Below are positions 24,964 to 33,926 of a stretch of DNA of 64,000 bases, piece by piece. The notes beneath the pieces were generated by a model. It had not been told where the DNA came from, did not search any database, and saw only the letters and a list, made by a program, of their open reading frames with translations. Numbering within the stretch: position 1 is the stretch's first letter; each line of letters begins with the position of its first letter. The translations under genes were made by a program, and so were the position numbers. The stretch is from assembly GCA_031398055.1 (NCBI GenBank), contig JANNMS010000024.1, forward strand, positions 1 through 64,000, in the 5' to 3' direction. This DNA comes from M3007 sp031398055 (lineage in GTDB: Bacteria > Bacteroidota > Bacteroidia > Chitinophagales > Saprospiraceae).

Positions 24964-25403
24964 TCAACTAAGTGCGTGATTTTCAAGTTGTTGTGTCTTT
25001 GTGCGAGGTATTCGGCAAGGAGTCGGCGGTGGCATTTTTCTGGTTTGTGTTCGCTGCACAAAAGGCAGTGGCCGTGCAATTCTTCGGGGCTTATTTTTTG
25101 TCCGATTTTTCGCAGGTCGAGCAAGTTCAGGTATTCAAATTTGTATTCGTCCCACGTCAGTTTTTTGTCGCGGTAGTTCCGCATCATTTCTAGTTCTGGG
25201 GCAAAATCCAGTTCGTGGCGGTAGCCAATTTTACCAATTTCTTTGGCAAAAAAAGCGAGGTCGGGTGTTTTTGCATAACCGGAAAGTTGCCCGCCGGTGT
25301 TGATTCGGGTGTCCACAATTTGAGTTACGCCGTTGGTTTTCAACAAGTTGAAAAATTTTTCGGCGGATTTTCCAGTGAAACCGATGGTGAAAATTTCAAT
25401 CAT
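24960..25403 (-). CDS. DUF488 family protein (second copy)
   Basis: 147 residues. FTIGFTGKSAEKFFNLLKTNGVTQIVDTRIN is the DUF488 N-terminus, and LLCSEHKPEKCHRRLLAEYL is its conserved C-terminal block, CSE-x-x-P-x-x-CHR. The Cys and His/Arg residues are retained. The ATG at 25403 overlaps the upstream DUF488 stop by 8 bp, so the two are co-translated. About 25% of positions match the first copy by eye, so these are old paralogues. Biochemical function of the family is not known. Confidence 0.85.
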   Translation of the reverse strand: MIEIFTIGFTGKSAEKFFNLLKTNGVTQIVDTRINTGGQLSGYAKTPDLAFFAKEIGKIGYRHELDFAPELEMMRNYRDKKLTWDEYKFEYLNLLDLRKIGQKISPEELHGHCLLCSEHKPEKCHRRLLAEYLAQRHNNLKITHLVD

Positions 25404-26019
25404 TTTTGGGTTCGTTTTTTTTCCAGCCAATTTCTTGATTGACCAATTTGTAGGCAAATTTGAGTTGCGCCGCAGCATCAATTTCAGGTTCAAAAAGCGA
25501 GGGCTGCGGCAGTTTCTTTTTGTATTTTTCCAAAAGTTCAAGTTCCATTTCGGCTTGCGTCAGGAATGTTTTATCTTTTAAAATGTGCAAAATTTCAAAT
25601 CCGGCTTGCGCCAAAAACACAGAAACCATCGAAAAACGATGACATTCGAGCGGCTCGGATTCGGAACACATCAAAGCCGGGCGGAAACCTTTTTCCAAAC
25701 CTGCATCCAACCGAGCGACGCCATTTTTGAACGCTTCTGTTTTTTGGACTTTCAAAAAATCCACGCGACCGTCGGCATCTTGAACTTTTGGGTTTTCGTG
25801 CCGTGCCCCAAATTCTTCGGCAAAATGCAAATATTCGATTCCATGTCTTTTCAAAAACGCAGCGAGTGTTCGGCCGTTGAACTGCGGATTAAATAAACTC
25901 GCGGCAACGCTGCGGATATCCACCACGCAATTGATTTTGAAATTTTGGAGCATTTCCAAAAAATACTCTGCCGAATGGGTCGAATGGCCGATGGTGTGGA
26001 TGATTTTTTCCTTTTTCAC
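25396..26019 (-). CDS. DUF488 family protein (first copy)
   Basis: 207 residues if started at GTG 26019 (VKKEKIIHTIGHSTHS). No ATG lies closer to the conserved IHTIGHSTHSAEYFLEML start, and longer upstream frames have no similarity. The C-terminal block is ALMCSESEPLECHRFSMV. The protein is longer than the second copy by a tail with PQPSLFEPE. A TACATTTG box ends only 5 bp before the GTG, which implies a leaderless message. First gene of a three-gene unit: DUF488, DUF488, dual-OB protein. Confidence 0.83.
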   Translation of the reverse strand: MKKEKIIHTIGHSTHSAEYFLEMLQNFKINCVVDIRSVAASLFNPQFNGRTLAAFLKRHGIEYLHFAEEFGARHENPKVQDADGRVDFLKVQKTEAFKNGVARLDAGLEKGFRPALMCSESEPLECHRFSMVSVFLAQAGFEILHILKDKTFLTQAEMELELLEKYKKKLPQPSLFEPEIDAAAQLKFAYKLVNQEIGWKKNEPKND

Positions 26020-26024
26020 AGAAG

Positions 26025-26032
26025 CAAATGTA
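26025..26032 (-). promoter_or_regulatory. -7 promoter box TACATTTG for the DUF488 operon
   Basis: Exact TAnnTTTG match; its position puts the transcription start at or within a base or two of the GTG start codon. Confidence 0.5.
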
Positions 26033-26107
26033 AAATGATGGGAATTGAAAAACCTGCGGTGGCTGGTTTTTGGGCAAACATATTTATTTTTTGTTTTGAA
26101 ATGGGCA

Positions 26108-26140
26108 CAAAAAAAACGGGCGTCTCGCAAGAGACGCCCG
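26108..26140 (-). terminator. Hairpin terminator downstream of gldJ
   Basis: CGGGCGTCTC and GAGACGCCCG around a GCAA loop (10-bp stem), followed on the minus strand by eight or nine Ts. It lies about 160 bp beyond the gldJ stop, after the hairpin at 26209-26290. Confidence 0.8.
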
Positions 26141-26208
26141 TACTTAGAGTGAGTGTTCGGCGAGTTTCCTCGCGTACAAGTCCAAAGTTTAAATTTTGTA
26201 GCGGGAAA

Positions 26209-26290
26209 AAGAGGGGTAAAAAAGTAAAAAAGGGGTAAACTTAGGTTCTCACCAAAATTTTACCCCTTTTTCACTTTTTACTCCTCTTTA
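26209..26290. repeat. Long hairpin with repeated GGGGTAAA motif after gldJ
   Basis: AAGAGGGGTAAA (26209) and AAAGGGGTAAA (26229) in one arm face TTTTACCCCTTTT and ACTCCTCTTTACCCC in the other; the right arm starts 6 bp after the gldJ stop. The arms repeat GGGGTAAA twice each, the same build as other hairpins of this window. Confidence 0.8.
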
Positions 26291-26295
26291 CCCCT

Positions 26296-27804
26296 TTACT
26301 TGTATTTACGTTTATTTTTTTTCTTCTTCACTTTGAATGCATTTCCTGCGGTGTCTTCATTTCCAGTTGGGCCACCCGTACGGGTTTGGGCGCAACGGAA
26401 ACCAACGGCACGGCTGGATTTGTCTTCATCCAAATACCGACGTGCGCCAGGCGACAGCCAAAATGCACGGTCAGCCCACGAGCCACCTTTGATGACCCGT
26501 GCTTTATCGTTAATCAAAGTGGAAACACCGTAACGATACTCAACTTCCGATTCTTTGTCACCGTCCAAAAAGTTATAAACTTCCGGGCGTTTGTAGTTGT
26601 CGCGAAGTGCGGTTTCGGTGGTGTCGGCCAAGCGGTATTTCAAACGACCGAGACTGTCTTTCGGAACTGGCGCGCCGGTCGTCGGGTCAATTTCTTTGTG
26701 TTGGAAAATATTGCCACGATATGGGTTCAAATCATGGTTTTCCACGTCGCTCAAATCCATCGAAGTCAACGGACGGAACAGGTCAGAAGTCCATTCGTTC
26801 ACGTTTCCGGCCATGTTGTACAAGCCGTAATCGTTCGGCCAGTTGACATCCACGGGCGACGGCGTGAAGGCTTTATCGTTCAAAGCACCTGCCATACCAC
26901 CGTAATCACCCGCACTGCGTTTGAAGTTGGCTAGCATTTTACCTTGATATTTGTTGCGTTTTTGGTAGCGGACGGTGTTGCCGTTCCAAGGATAAAGGCG
27001 ACGATCGGTAATCAATTCGTCTTTGCTCGAATTTTGGTTGCCCAAAAGTGCAAGCGCAGCGTATTCCCATTCTGCTTCCGTCGGGAGGCGATAATCGGGC
27101 AAAACAATACCGTCTTCGAGGCGAACATTGCGCTCTTCGCCCGTTTTGTAATCTTTCAAACCTTTGCGTTTCGCGCCTTCGTACTGGCCGACGAGGTAAG
27201 CCTCGGTCACGAAGTTGTCTTCGTTTTTCTGCTCTGGATTTTCGTTCAAGATGCCTTTTTCAATCAAAATCATCTCGTTGACACGGTCGGTACGCCATTT
27301 GCAGAACTCATTTGCCTGATGCCAATTTACACCAACAACCGGGTAATTGTCGTAAGCCGGGTGGCGAAAATAAGTTTCAACCAAAGGCTCATTGAACTCC
27401 AATTCTTCGCGCCAAACCAACGTATCCGGCAAGGCTTTTTTCCAAACTTCGGGGTAAGTTTCCCCGTAAACCCGCAAAATCCAGTACAGATATTCGCGGT
27501 AGTTGATGTTGGCAATCTCCGTTTCGTCCATGTAAAAAGACGAAACCGTGATGCGGCGCGCGATGTTGTTCCATTCGTAAGTCACGTCCTGTTCGGTGAG
27601 ACCCATCGTGAAAGTACCGCCTTCGATAAGTACCAAATTTGGTCCCGTCGTCTGGCCTTTGTAATCCACTTTTTCGAAACCACCCCATTTCTGGTCGTTG
27701 TATTTCCAGTTGGTGGTGGATGAACGTTCTTTTTTGCCGCCGCAACTGGCTGCCAATAGCCCTGCGAGGCAAAACAAAAACCCGTAATTGAGCAGTTTTT
27801 TCAT
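26296..27804 (-). CDS. gldJ: Gliding motility lipoprotein GldJ
   Basis: 502 residues. The signal peptide ends with a lipobox (LLAASC, Cys about 20), giving an outer-membrane lipoprotein. The body is a formylglycine-generating-enzyme (FGE/SUMF1) fold: LVLIEGGTFTMG near residue 55, YDNYPVVGVNWHQANEFCKWRTDRVNE, YRLPTEAEWEYAA, NMAGNVNEWTSD and VIKGGSWADRAFW. WKYNDQKWGGFE and LPDTLVWREELEFNEP identify GldJ rather than GldK. GldJ is needed for T9SS/gliding and stabilises GldK. The tail is lysine-rich (VKKKKNKRKYK). Start chosen at MKKLLNYG (27804), four codons inside the longest frame. Confidence 0.92.
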   Translation of the reverse strand: MKKLLNYGFLFCLAGLLAASCGGKKERSSTTNWKYNDQKWGGFEKVDYKGQTTGPNLVLIEGGTFTMGLTEQDVTYEWNNIARRITVSSFYMDETEIANINYREYLYWILRVYGETYPEVWKKALPDTLVWREELEFNEPLVETYFRHPAYDNYPVVGVNWHQANEFCKWRTDRVNEMILIEKGILNENPEQKNEDNFVTEAYLVGQYEGAKRKGLKDYKTGEERNVRLEDGIVLPDYRLPTEAEWEYAALALLGNQNSSKDELITDRRLYPWNGNTVRYQKRNKYQGKMLANFKRSAGDYGGMAGALNDKAFTPSPVDVNWPNDYGLYNMAGNVNEWTSDLFRPLTSMDLSDVENHDLNPYRGNIFQHKEIDPTTGAPVPKDSLGRLKYRLADTTETALRDNYKRPEVYNFLDGDKESEVEYRYGVSTLINDKARVIKGGSWADRAFWLSPGARRYLDEDKSSRAVGFRCAQTRTGGPTGNEDTAGNAFKVKKKKNKRKYK

Positions 27805-27839
27805 TATTAAATTCAAAGTTTATAAATAAATTCGTGTGG

Positions 27840-27847
27840 CAAAAGTA
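27840..27847 (-). promoter_or_regulatory. -7 promoter box TACTTTTG for gldJ
   Basis: Exact TAnnTTTG match on the minus strand, 35 bp before the gldJ start at 27804. Confidence 0.6.
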
Positions 27848-27915
27848 GAAAAAAGATTGGTTTCCAGAGTCCTCGGTTTTTCCAATTTTATATTTTGCTG
27901 GATTTTGGACAAGAT

Positions 27916-28923
27916 TCATCGAAACATATTGAAACAATCTTGAAGTTGGGCGGCTTTGTGCTTCTTTTTTAACACTTCATCTTTATCCAACAAAACACCC
28001 AACGTGATTTCATAAGTCCCGCCCGAACGCCCCGCCAAACCCGAAACCGTGATATCATAACTCAATCCGACCTTAAAAATTCCTTCCCGAAACCCCATTA
28101 ACAAAATCGCCGAATCCGAATTTCGCAACGTGTGCCGGTACCACAAACCCGTAAAAACCGACCCAATCCCAGCATACGCCCCTAAATTAATTTGCCGGTA
28201 CGGCCCCTGCGAAACAAACAGAAAGTTTGGGGACAAAAACGAGGCGGGTTTTTGTTTATTGCCTTTCGACAAAGTGATTTCCGTCCCGCCGTGAAAAGTA
28301 TATCGCAGCGGCAAACCACGCGAAACGTTGTCATTTACCAATAAAAAACCCTCGTTTGGCGTGTTCAAATGCTGCAAAGCCGCACCGAGGTACAGTTTTT
28401 CGGAATACAAAAGCAGTCCGCTCGAAATATCAAGTTTGGTTTGCGTCAATTGTTCCGGACGAGTTTCGAGGTTCGAGCCGGGCGTGATGCCGCCGAGCGG
28501 GTCGATATCATCGGGAAAAACCAATTTATCCCAGTCCAAACTCGTCTGCCGTGCGCCCGCTTCGACGCCCAATTTCAAAAACAAACCTTCCGAAACCTGC
28601 AAACGATAGGCATAAATCGCCCCAAAATGGGTGGATTTGTAAATCCCCGCGCCCGCGTCGTCGCCTTCCAAAATGAAACCGATGCCGCTTTTCACCCTGT
28701 CCATTTGCTGTTCGTACGAAATCGCGTAAGTCCGGTAGGCATTGTTGAAGCCCGGCCATTCATTTCGGTACGCCAAACCGATGCGCGGCGCAAACGCACT
28801 GCCAGCAAAACCGGGGTTCACCGTCAAAGGCATGGCATAATATTGTGAAAAAATATTGTCCTGTGCCGTCGCCGCGGCGAGGCTAGCAAAAATTGAAAAG
28901 AGGAAAGCCGAAAGTTTATACAT
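27916..28923 (-). CDS. PorP/SprF family T9SS outer-membrane protein
   Basis: 335 residues. Signal peptide MYKLSAFLFSIFASLAAATAQ, then the family start DNIFSQYYAMPLTVNPGFAGSAFAPRIGLAYRNEWPGFNNAYRTYAISYEQQM. The rest is an array of beta strands (about 14), as in PorP/SprF barrels, which pair with one T9SS cargo protein to keep it on the surface. The gene lies directly downstream of the giant cargo gene 28994-32958 on the same strand, fitting the cargo-SprF layout. The ATG at 28923 is selected because of the signal peptide. A double palindrome fills the 70-bp gap to the cargo gene. Confidence 0.9.
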   Translation of the reverse strand: MYKLSAFLFSIFASLAAATAQDNIFSQYYAMPLTVNPGFAGSAFAPRIGLAYRNEWPGFNNAYRTYAISYEQQMDRVKSGIGFILEGDDAGAGIYKSTHFGAIYAYRLQVSEGLFLKLGVEAGARQTSLDWDKLVFPDDIDPLGGITPGSNLETRPEQLTQTKLDISSGLLLYSEKLYLGAALQHLNTPNEGFLLVNDNVSRGLPLRYTFHGGTEITLSKGNKQKPASFLSPNFLFVSQGPYRQINLGAYAGIGSVFTGLWYRHTLRNSDSAILLMGFREGIFKVGLSYDITVSGLAGRSGGTYEITLGVLLDKDEVLKKKHKAAQLQDCFNMFR

Positions 28924-28939
28924 ATATATGGTGTGAATT

Positions 28940-28991
28940 GGAGGTCGAAATTTATTTCGACCATGGAAAGTCGAAATAAATTTCGACCTCC
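28940..28991. repeat. Double palindrome GGTCGAAATTTATTTCGACC
   Basis: A perfect 22-bp inverted repeat with an 8-base loop. Each arm is itself palindromic (GGTCGAAA/TTTCGACC), so the DNA can fold as one long or two short hairpins. It lies 2 bp past the cargo gene stop and 17 bp before the PorP-like ATG. Confidence 0.92.
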
Positions 28992-28993
28992 AT

Positions 28994-31900
28994 TTAATTT
29001 TTGAAAAAACGCCCCAAAACCAACCGCCCATTTTCTGCCCGACAAGAAACTTGATAAACGCCAGACGACAAATTTTTGACCGAAAGTTGCCCACCATTTT
29101 CAAAATTATTTCCTAAAAAAACGGTTCTGCCAATCGCGTCAGAAATCTGAACGTCAAATTTTTGGGAAAAACCTTCGCCCAAAATTTTAACAAAAACAAA
29201 CTCGCCCGCCGGGTTGGGGAAAATTTCCAAACTCAAATTTCCATCTGAAATTTCATCCGTCGCAATCGAACAATTTGGGTCAAAAGCCGCTCCGGGCGAC
29301 CCGCCGGGGCATCCCGCAAACCAAGAACCCGGCAAATTGGGCGATTCCCCAATCTTAAATTCCAAGGTTTTGCCCAAGCCATCCGCCTCGACCGGCCACG
29401 GCAACGAGTCCAAATAACAAACCGAGTGCCGCAAATTTCCCCCGGAATCGTACAAACGAACGACATCCGAACTGTTTGCAAAACCAAAATTGAAGGCTCC
29501 AACCTTGTTTTGAACCGTCGGATGTTCTGCTGAAAATTTTGCTAAATCATTAAAAAACACAATCCGGCCAGCAACCGGAACGGTTGTGTTTGCCGGAATG
29601 GTAAAGAAATTTTTGTCGTCGCTGTCCCGAAAAACCCATCCGCCCAAATTCAATGCGCTCGAACTTTGGTTAAAAATTTCAAACCAATCACCCGCGTCGT
29701 TCGCCGGGTCGGAGTGGTAATTTATTTCTGAAATTACCGGAAAATCGAGGCAAGCCGAAAATGCCTTGCCCGGCGAACCGCCGATGCATCCGGCAAACCA
29801 AGACTCCGGTTCGTTCGGGTCGGCGGTCAAATTTGAAAGTTCAAGCGTTCTGCCAAAACCGTCTGGTGTGCAAGGCCATTTTGAACCATCTTTATATTTT
29901 ACAATTAAAAAAGTATCTTTTGAAAAATTGCGAATCAAAATTTGTTCGCCTGAATTTGAAAGGCCAAAAGAAATAGGCCCAATTTTATTGGAAACGTTCG
30001 GGTGGACGGCTTGAAATTTATCCAAATCTTCAAAAAGCACGAGCCGCGCTCCCGCCGCGAGGTTTGTTCCAGTCGGAAAAACATATTTGTTCAAAGGCGT
30101 TTCATCCTCGATTGACCAGCCCGAAAGGTCGAGTGGGGCAGTGCCGGGATTGAAAATTTCGAGCCAATCGCCGCTATTTAACAAGGTGTCGGAATGGTAA
30201 TTTATTTCTGAAATGACCAATTCTGGCGCGGTGGACGCGCCCGTAAAATTTGCAGTAAAAGTTGTATTTGTGGAAATGTTCGATGTAAAATTTGGAACGG
30301 TTAAATTTGAAATAAATGGGTTGGCCGACCAATTTGAAAACGAAAAACCGGGCGCGGCAATCGCCGTCAATTTCACCGGATTTCCATTAAAATAAACCCC
30401 AGTCCACGGCAAATCCGTCGGCGTGAGGGTCGAAATTTGGACAAAACCCGCGCCAGCCGGGACGGTTTTCAAAGTGATGTTCACTTTTCCGGCCATATCA
30501 AAATGGTTTTGAATGTGGTCGCGGACAAAAGCGGTGCGCTCGGAATGGAAATATTTCAAATTTTGAACATTGTCTTGCCAAGTTGCGAGGTCGCCGCTGC
30601 CCCAACGGTTGTTTTGCGCCTCGATTTCTGGGGCGAGTTGCGCCGCATTTTCATCAATCACTGCATGGATTTTTTGCGTTTTAAAATGGTCATTCAGCAA
30701 ATCTGCAAAACGATTGATGAAATAATTTTTAAAATTCGAATTTCCTAAAAGCCGGTTCATCATGTCGGTGTACCGATTTTGCTGCGCTGGATTGGCCAAA
30801 GTCGCGTCCAGCAAATTGTCCGCCGGGTCGCGTTGGCCGTAATTTGTGTCCCACAAAACAAATTTCCATTTCAAATCCGGTGCGCGGAAAAGCCGTGTGT
30901 TGTTGAAATACATGGACGGAAACCAGTCGCCATTTTCGATATAAATTTCGGTGGCGAAATAATCCACCCAGTTGCGCCAGTCAATTAACGAGTCCGCGCG
31001 CAGCCAATTTGACGTCCCAGCGAGCGAATTTTGGATGATAAAATCGGACATTTTAAAAAATTCAACATCCGTTCCTGTTGTCGCTTCGTAAGGATTTTGT
31101 GCGGCATATTGCGTCGTGATGATCTCCACGGAATCGGGGTCGGCATCAAAATTATCGCGCACAAACCACCGGTTCATCATTTCCCGCGCACCGTAATGCC
31201 CCCAATATTCACCGTTGATAAATGCCGCCACATTTTCATAACCCGTTGTCGCGCAATGCGTTGCGTTTGAAATTCGGTTGCTGACGAGGTCGCGCATCCT
31301 CGCACTCGCCGCGTCGTCATCTTGATTTCGGATGCGAAAACCGTGCAGGTTTTTGACCGCCGGTTTGTCTTTTTGAAAAATATTGGGCACCTCGCCCGCC
31401 GCTCCGAATTCGCTCGAAAATTCAAATTGCAAAGATTTTTGCGGAAAATCCACCGAGTAATTTCCGACGACGCGGGCACTCGCATTTTCCGAAAAAACGC
31501 GGTTTTTCGCCGCATCAAAATACTCGACGGTCACGCCAGTTTTGCCCGTTTTTTTGTCATAAACCGCTGCACCGCCGTCGCCATTTTCAAAAAAATCGCC
31601 CGGCGGCACGGCAATCGAAACGACCGGCAAAGTCGTCGGTTCGTTGACAAAATACGAGGCCGTTGCCACCGCGCTCGGCAACCGTTGCGCCTGAAAACTG
31701 CGGGCGCGAACCACGCCGGATTTTGAAATTTCAATGGGATTTTGATAAATTTCAGACGTGTCGGACGGGTTTTTTCCGTCGGTTGTGAACCTGATATTTC
31801 CGCCGCCAGAAATCGCAACTGATTGATTTTCAGTGTAAAAACCACTTTTCAAATTGAAAATTGGCACCGGTGCGTAACCTTTAAAACACACCCCGGCGTT

Positions 31901-32958
31901 CGCTTGGCCAGGTGTCGGCTGATTTGAAAAACACCAACTGTCGCCGTCCGAAATCCGCGCCCGGACGTGCCCCGGCTGCAAATTTTCAATAAAAATCGAG
32001 TCCAAAATTTGCCCGGGGGGGTCGTACAATTTGATGGTTTCTGAATTTGAAATTTTAAAATTGGTGTGCATTTCCGGCACGTTGTCGCCCGCCGCGGTAA
32101 ACCAAACAGGGTTCGCCCCGAAAAATTTCGAGCCATCGGCGATGCCAAAATGCAGCCATGCCCGACCTGACAAATCCGAAGAAACATCGTTGACATTGTG
32201 CAATTCGATTGCCAAAACGTTCGAGCCATTTTTCAAAGCAGCGGCCAAAATCGAGGGAGAAATCGGGAAAGATTCAGCATCGCCGCCGCCATAAATTGCG
32301 GCTTCGTGGTCGGGCGTTGCCAAAGTTTGGTAGTCCGGTGTCCCGGAAATGTTTTGGCTGCGGGCGATTTCGATGCCGTTCAAATAGGCCACAAAACCGT
32401 CGTCGTAATCCATGCTCAAAATGGCGCGGGTCAATTTCGAGGCATCCGGCACGTCAAAATTTTTCCGAAAATAGATGGACAAAGTTCCTGCAGGAATTTG
32501 AGTCGTGTCGTCACCGTCGCCATAACCAAACGGGCCGGGCGCGGTCGTCCAATTTGCCAAAGCATTGAAAGTCAGGTAGTTCCATTTTGACGACGGCTCG
32601 GCGGTGCCGATAAAATATTGCCAATCGTCGCTTTCGTTGGCCGCCGTTTCCCAGTGATTTGGTGTTCCGGCGGGCAGGTCGCGGCGGTTTTTTCCCGAAG
32701 CAAAAATCAAAAGTCGTTCGCCGGGTTCAATATTTAAGGCAGGAAAAACCCACTTTTTCGAGTTGTTGTCGTCGGTCAAAGTGTGGCCTGCGAGGTTTTC
32801 GGACGAAAAACCGGCATTGAAAATTTCAATCCAATCCGAAAAATCGCCGTCTTCGTCAGCAATTTGGTTGAGGTTGGTGGACGCGACTTCGTTTAAAACG
32901 ATTTGGGCAGGAAGGTTTTGGGCAAAAAAAAAGCGGCGATGAAAAGTAAAAAGCGCAT
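28994..32958 (-). CDS. CotH/lamin-tail giant T9SS cargo protein, frameshifted in signal peptide
   Basis: About 1,320 codons. The main frame (from 32930 to 28994) contains an N-terminal lamin-tail domain (IVLNEVASTNLNQIADEDGDF), a beta-sandwich with SMDYDDGFVAYLNGIEI, a chitobiase-like segment (FTTDGKNPSDTSEIYQNP), a CotH kinase-like domain (INGEYWGHYGAREMMNRW; FVLWDTNYGQRDPA), two more lamin-tail domains (SEINYHSD twice) and a T9SS sorting domain (IFPNPAGEFVFVKI). The only plausible signal peptide starts at ATG 32958 (MRFLLFIAAFF) in another frame; frames join at a run of nine Ts (minus strand; 32924-32932). Seven or ten Ts would restore MRFLLFIAAFFFAQNLPAQ. Either a base error or an OFF phase. 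PorP-like gene follows. Confidence 0.82.
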
Positions 32959-33020
32959 TATTTGATTGGATTTATTTTGAAATTGAGAGTTTAAATTCCA
33001 AGTACATTTTTGGCAAAATT

Positions 33021-33377
33021 TTAAAAAAACTCGGCGGCGGAGAGTGCTTCTCGGACTTCGGTTTCGGTCGGGTCGGAAGGACTGGGATATCGAATTCCAA
33101 CTGCGTAAAAATTCAATTTTATCGCTTCGACATGAAATTTATCGTCGATGTTGGGTTCAAATGGACGGAGCAAATCCAAAAGTTCTTCCAAATCATGGGT
33201 CTTGCGGAGCGGAATTTGGTAGTGAATAACGAGGGCTTTCAAATATTTTTCGCCCGCTTGCGGGCAGTGATAACAAATCAAATCCGAGGTGTCCGGGGTG
33301 TGAAATTGCACAAGTTTTGCAACATTGATATCGCGGTCTGCTTTAAGCAGCCAACTGAGCGGGTCGTCTATTTTCAT
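33021..33377 (-). CDS. HEPN domain protein
   Basis: 118 residues of the HEPN family (MJ0126-like). ICYHCPQAGEKYLKALVIHYQIPLRKTHDLEELLDLL is the usual core; the second half has NFYAVGIRYPSPSDPTETEVREAL. It lacks the RX4-6H motif, so it may bind rather than cut RNA, unlike the HepT at 13048. It overlaps the nucleotidyltransferase gene by 35 bp. In such pairs, HEPN and nucleotidyltransferase form a complex. Located just upstream of the Septu-like genes in this map. Confidence 0.85.
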   Translation of the reverse strand: MKIDDPLSWLLKADRDINVAKLVQFHTPDTSDLICYHCPQAGEKYLKALVIHYQIPLRKTHDLEELLDLLRPFEPNIDDKFHVEAIKLNFYAVGIRYPSPSDPTETEVREALSAAEFF

Positions 33378-33693
33378 AAAGGGTTTTTCCGGTCAAAGTA
33401 ATTTCATGAATTAGGTGGTATTGGTTGTCCCGATACATTTCGAATTCTTCGGGGGTGTAAACCAAAATATCCATCGGAAAATACCACCGCTGACCATTTT
33501 CGCGGAGTGCTTTTCGAAATTCGAGGGCGCGTTTGTAGGGCGACAAATCCGTTTTTTTGATGATTGCCAAGTCCAAATCGCTGTCCTCGTTGGCCGTTCC
33601 ATGTGCGTACGAACCAAAAAGGATGATTTTTTCCGGGCGGCAGCGCGTCGAAAGGATGTGGACGATTTCTGAAATTTGTTCTTGCGATACCAT
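33343..33693 (-). CDS. Nucleotidyltransferase partner of the HEPN protein
   Basis: 116 residues from MVSQEQISEIVHIL. GSYAHGTANEDSDLD fits GSX10DXD, and PMDILVYTPEEFEMY supplies the third Asp. The C-terminus (RDNQYHLIHEITLTGKTLYE) is the usual tail of this MNT subgroup. First gene of the pair; a TATTTTTG box lies 20 bp before its ATG. The ATG at 33693 is preferred to 33732, which would put the start upstream of the promoter box. Confidence 0.87.
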   Translation of the reverse strand: MVSQEQISEIVHILSTRCRPEKIILFGSYAHGTANEDSDLDLAIIKKTDLSPYKRALEFRKALRENGQRWYFPMDILVYTPEEFEMYRDNQYHLIHEITLTGKTLYENRRPAQLAA

Positions 33694-33712
33694 TTTGAAA
33701 AAAAATCTTGCA

Positions 33713-33720
33713 CAAAAATA
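33713..33720 (-). promoter_or_regulatory. -7 promoter box TATTTTTG
   Basis: Exact TAnnTTTG match upstream of the nucleotidyltransferase/HEPN pair. Confidence 0.55.
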
Positions 33721-33761
33721 GCCCGAAAACATTTAGCTTGAAATGCCTTTTTTTACAATCC

Positions 33762-33905
33762 TTACCGCGCAATCCCAATCTTGTACTTTTTCCCCTTCAT
33801 TTTTTCCAGCGAAATGGCTTTCAAAAGCAGCGCGGCCACCCGTTTTTTCACCGCCACGAAAGACATAAAATCGAGCAGTTCAATTTTGCCGAGGTCGTCT
33901 TTTTT
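33762..33905 (-). pseudogene. Second copy of the DEAD-box helicase 3' end (47 codons)
   Basis: 144 bp encoding the last 47 residues of the DbpA-like RNA-binding domain plus a stop: KKDDLGKIELLDFMSF ... KMKGKKYKIGIAR. It is the partner of 36240-36383 in the intact helicase gene. Over 142 bp there are four differences, all at third codon positions and all silent; the stop is TAA here and TGA in the intact copy. No start or upstream helicase sequence remains: identity ends at 33905, 22 bp past the HNH gene stop. A silent-only pattern points to divergence as part of a working gene before it was placed here. Confidence 0.92.
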
Positions 33906-33926
33906 CAAGTTTGGCGAAGGCAAACT

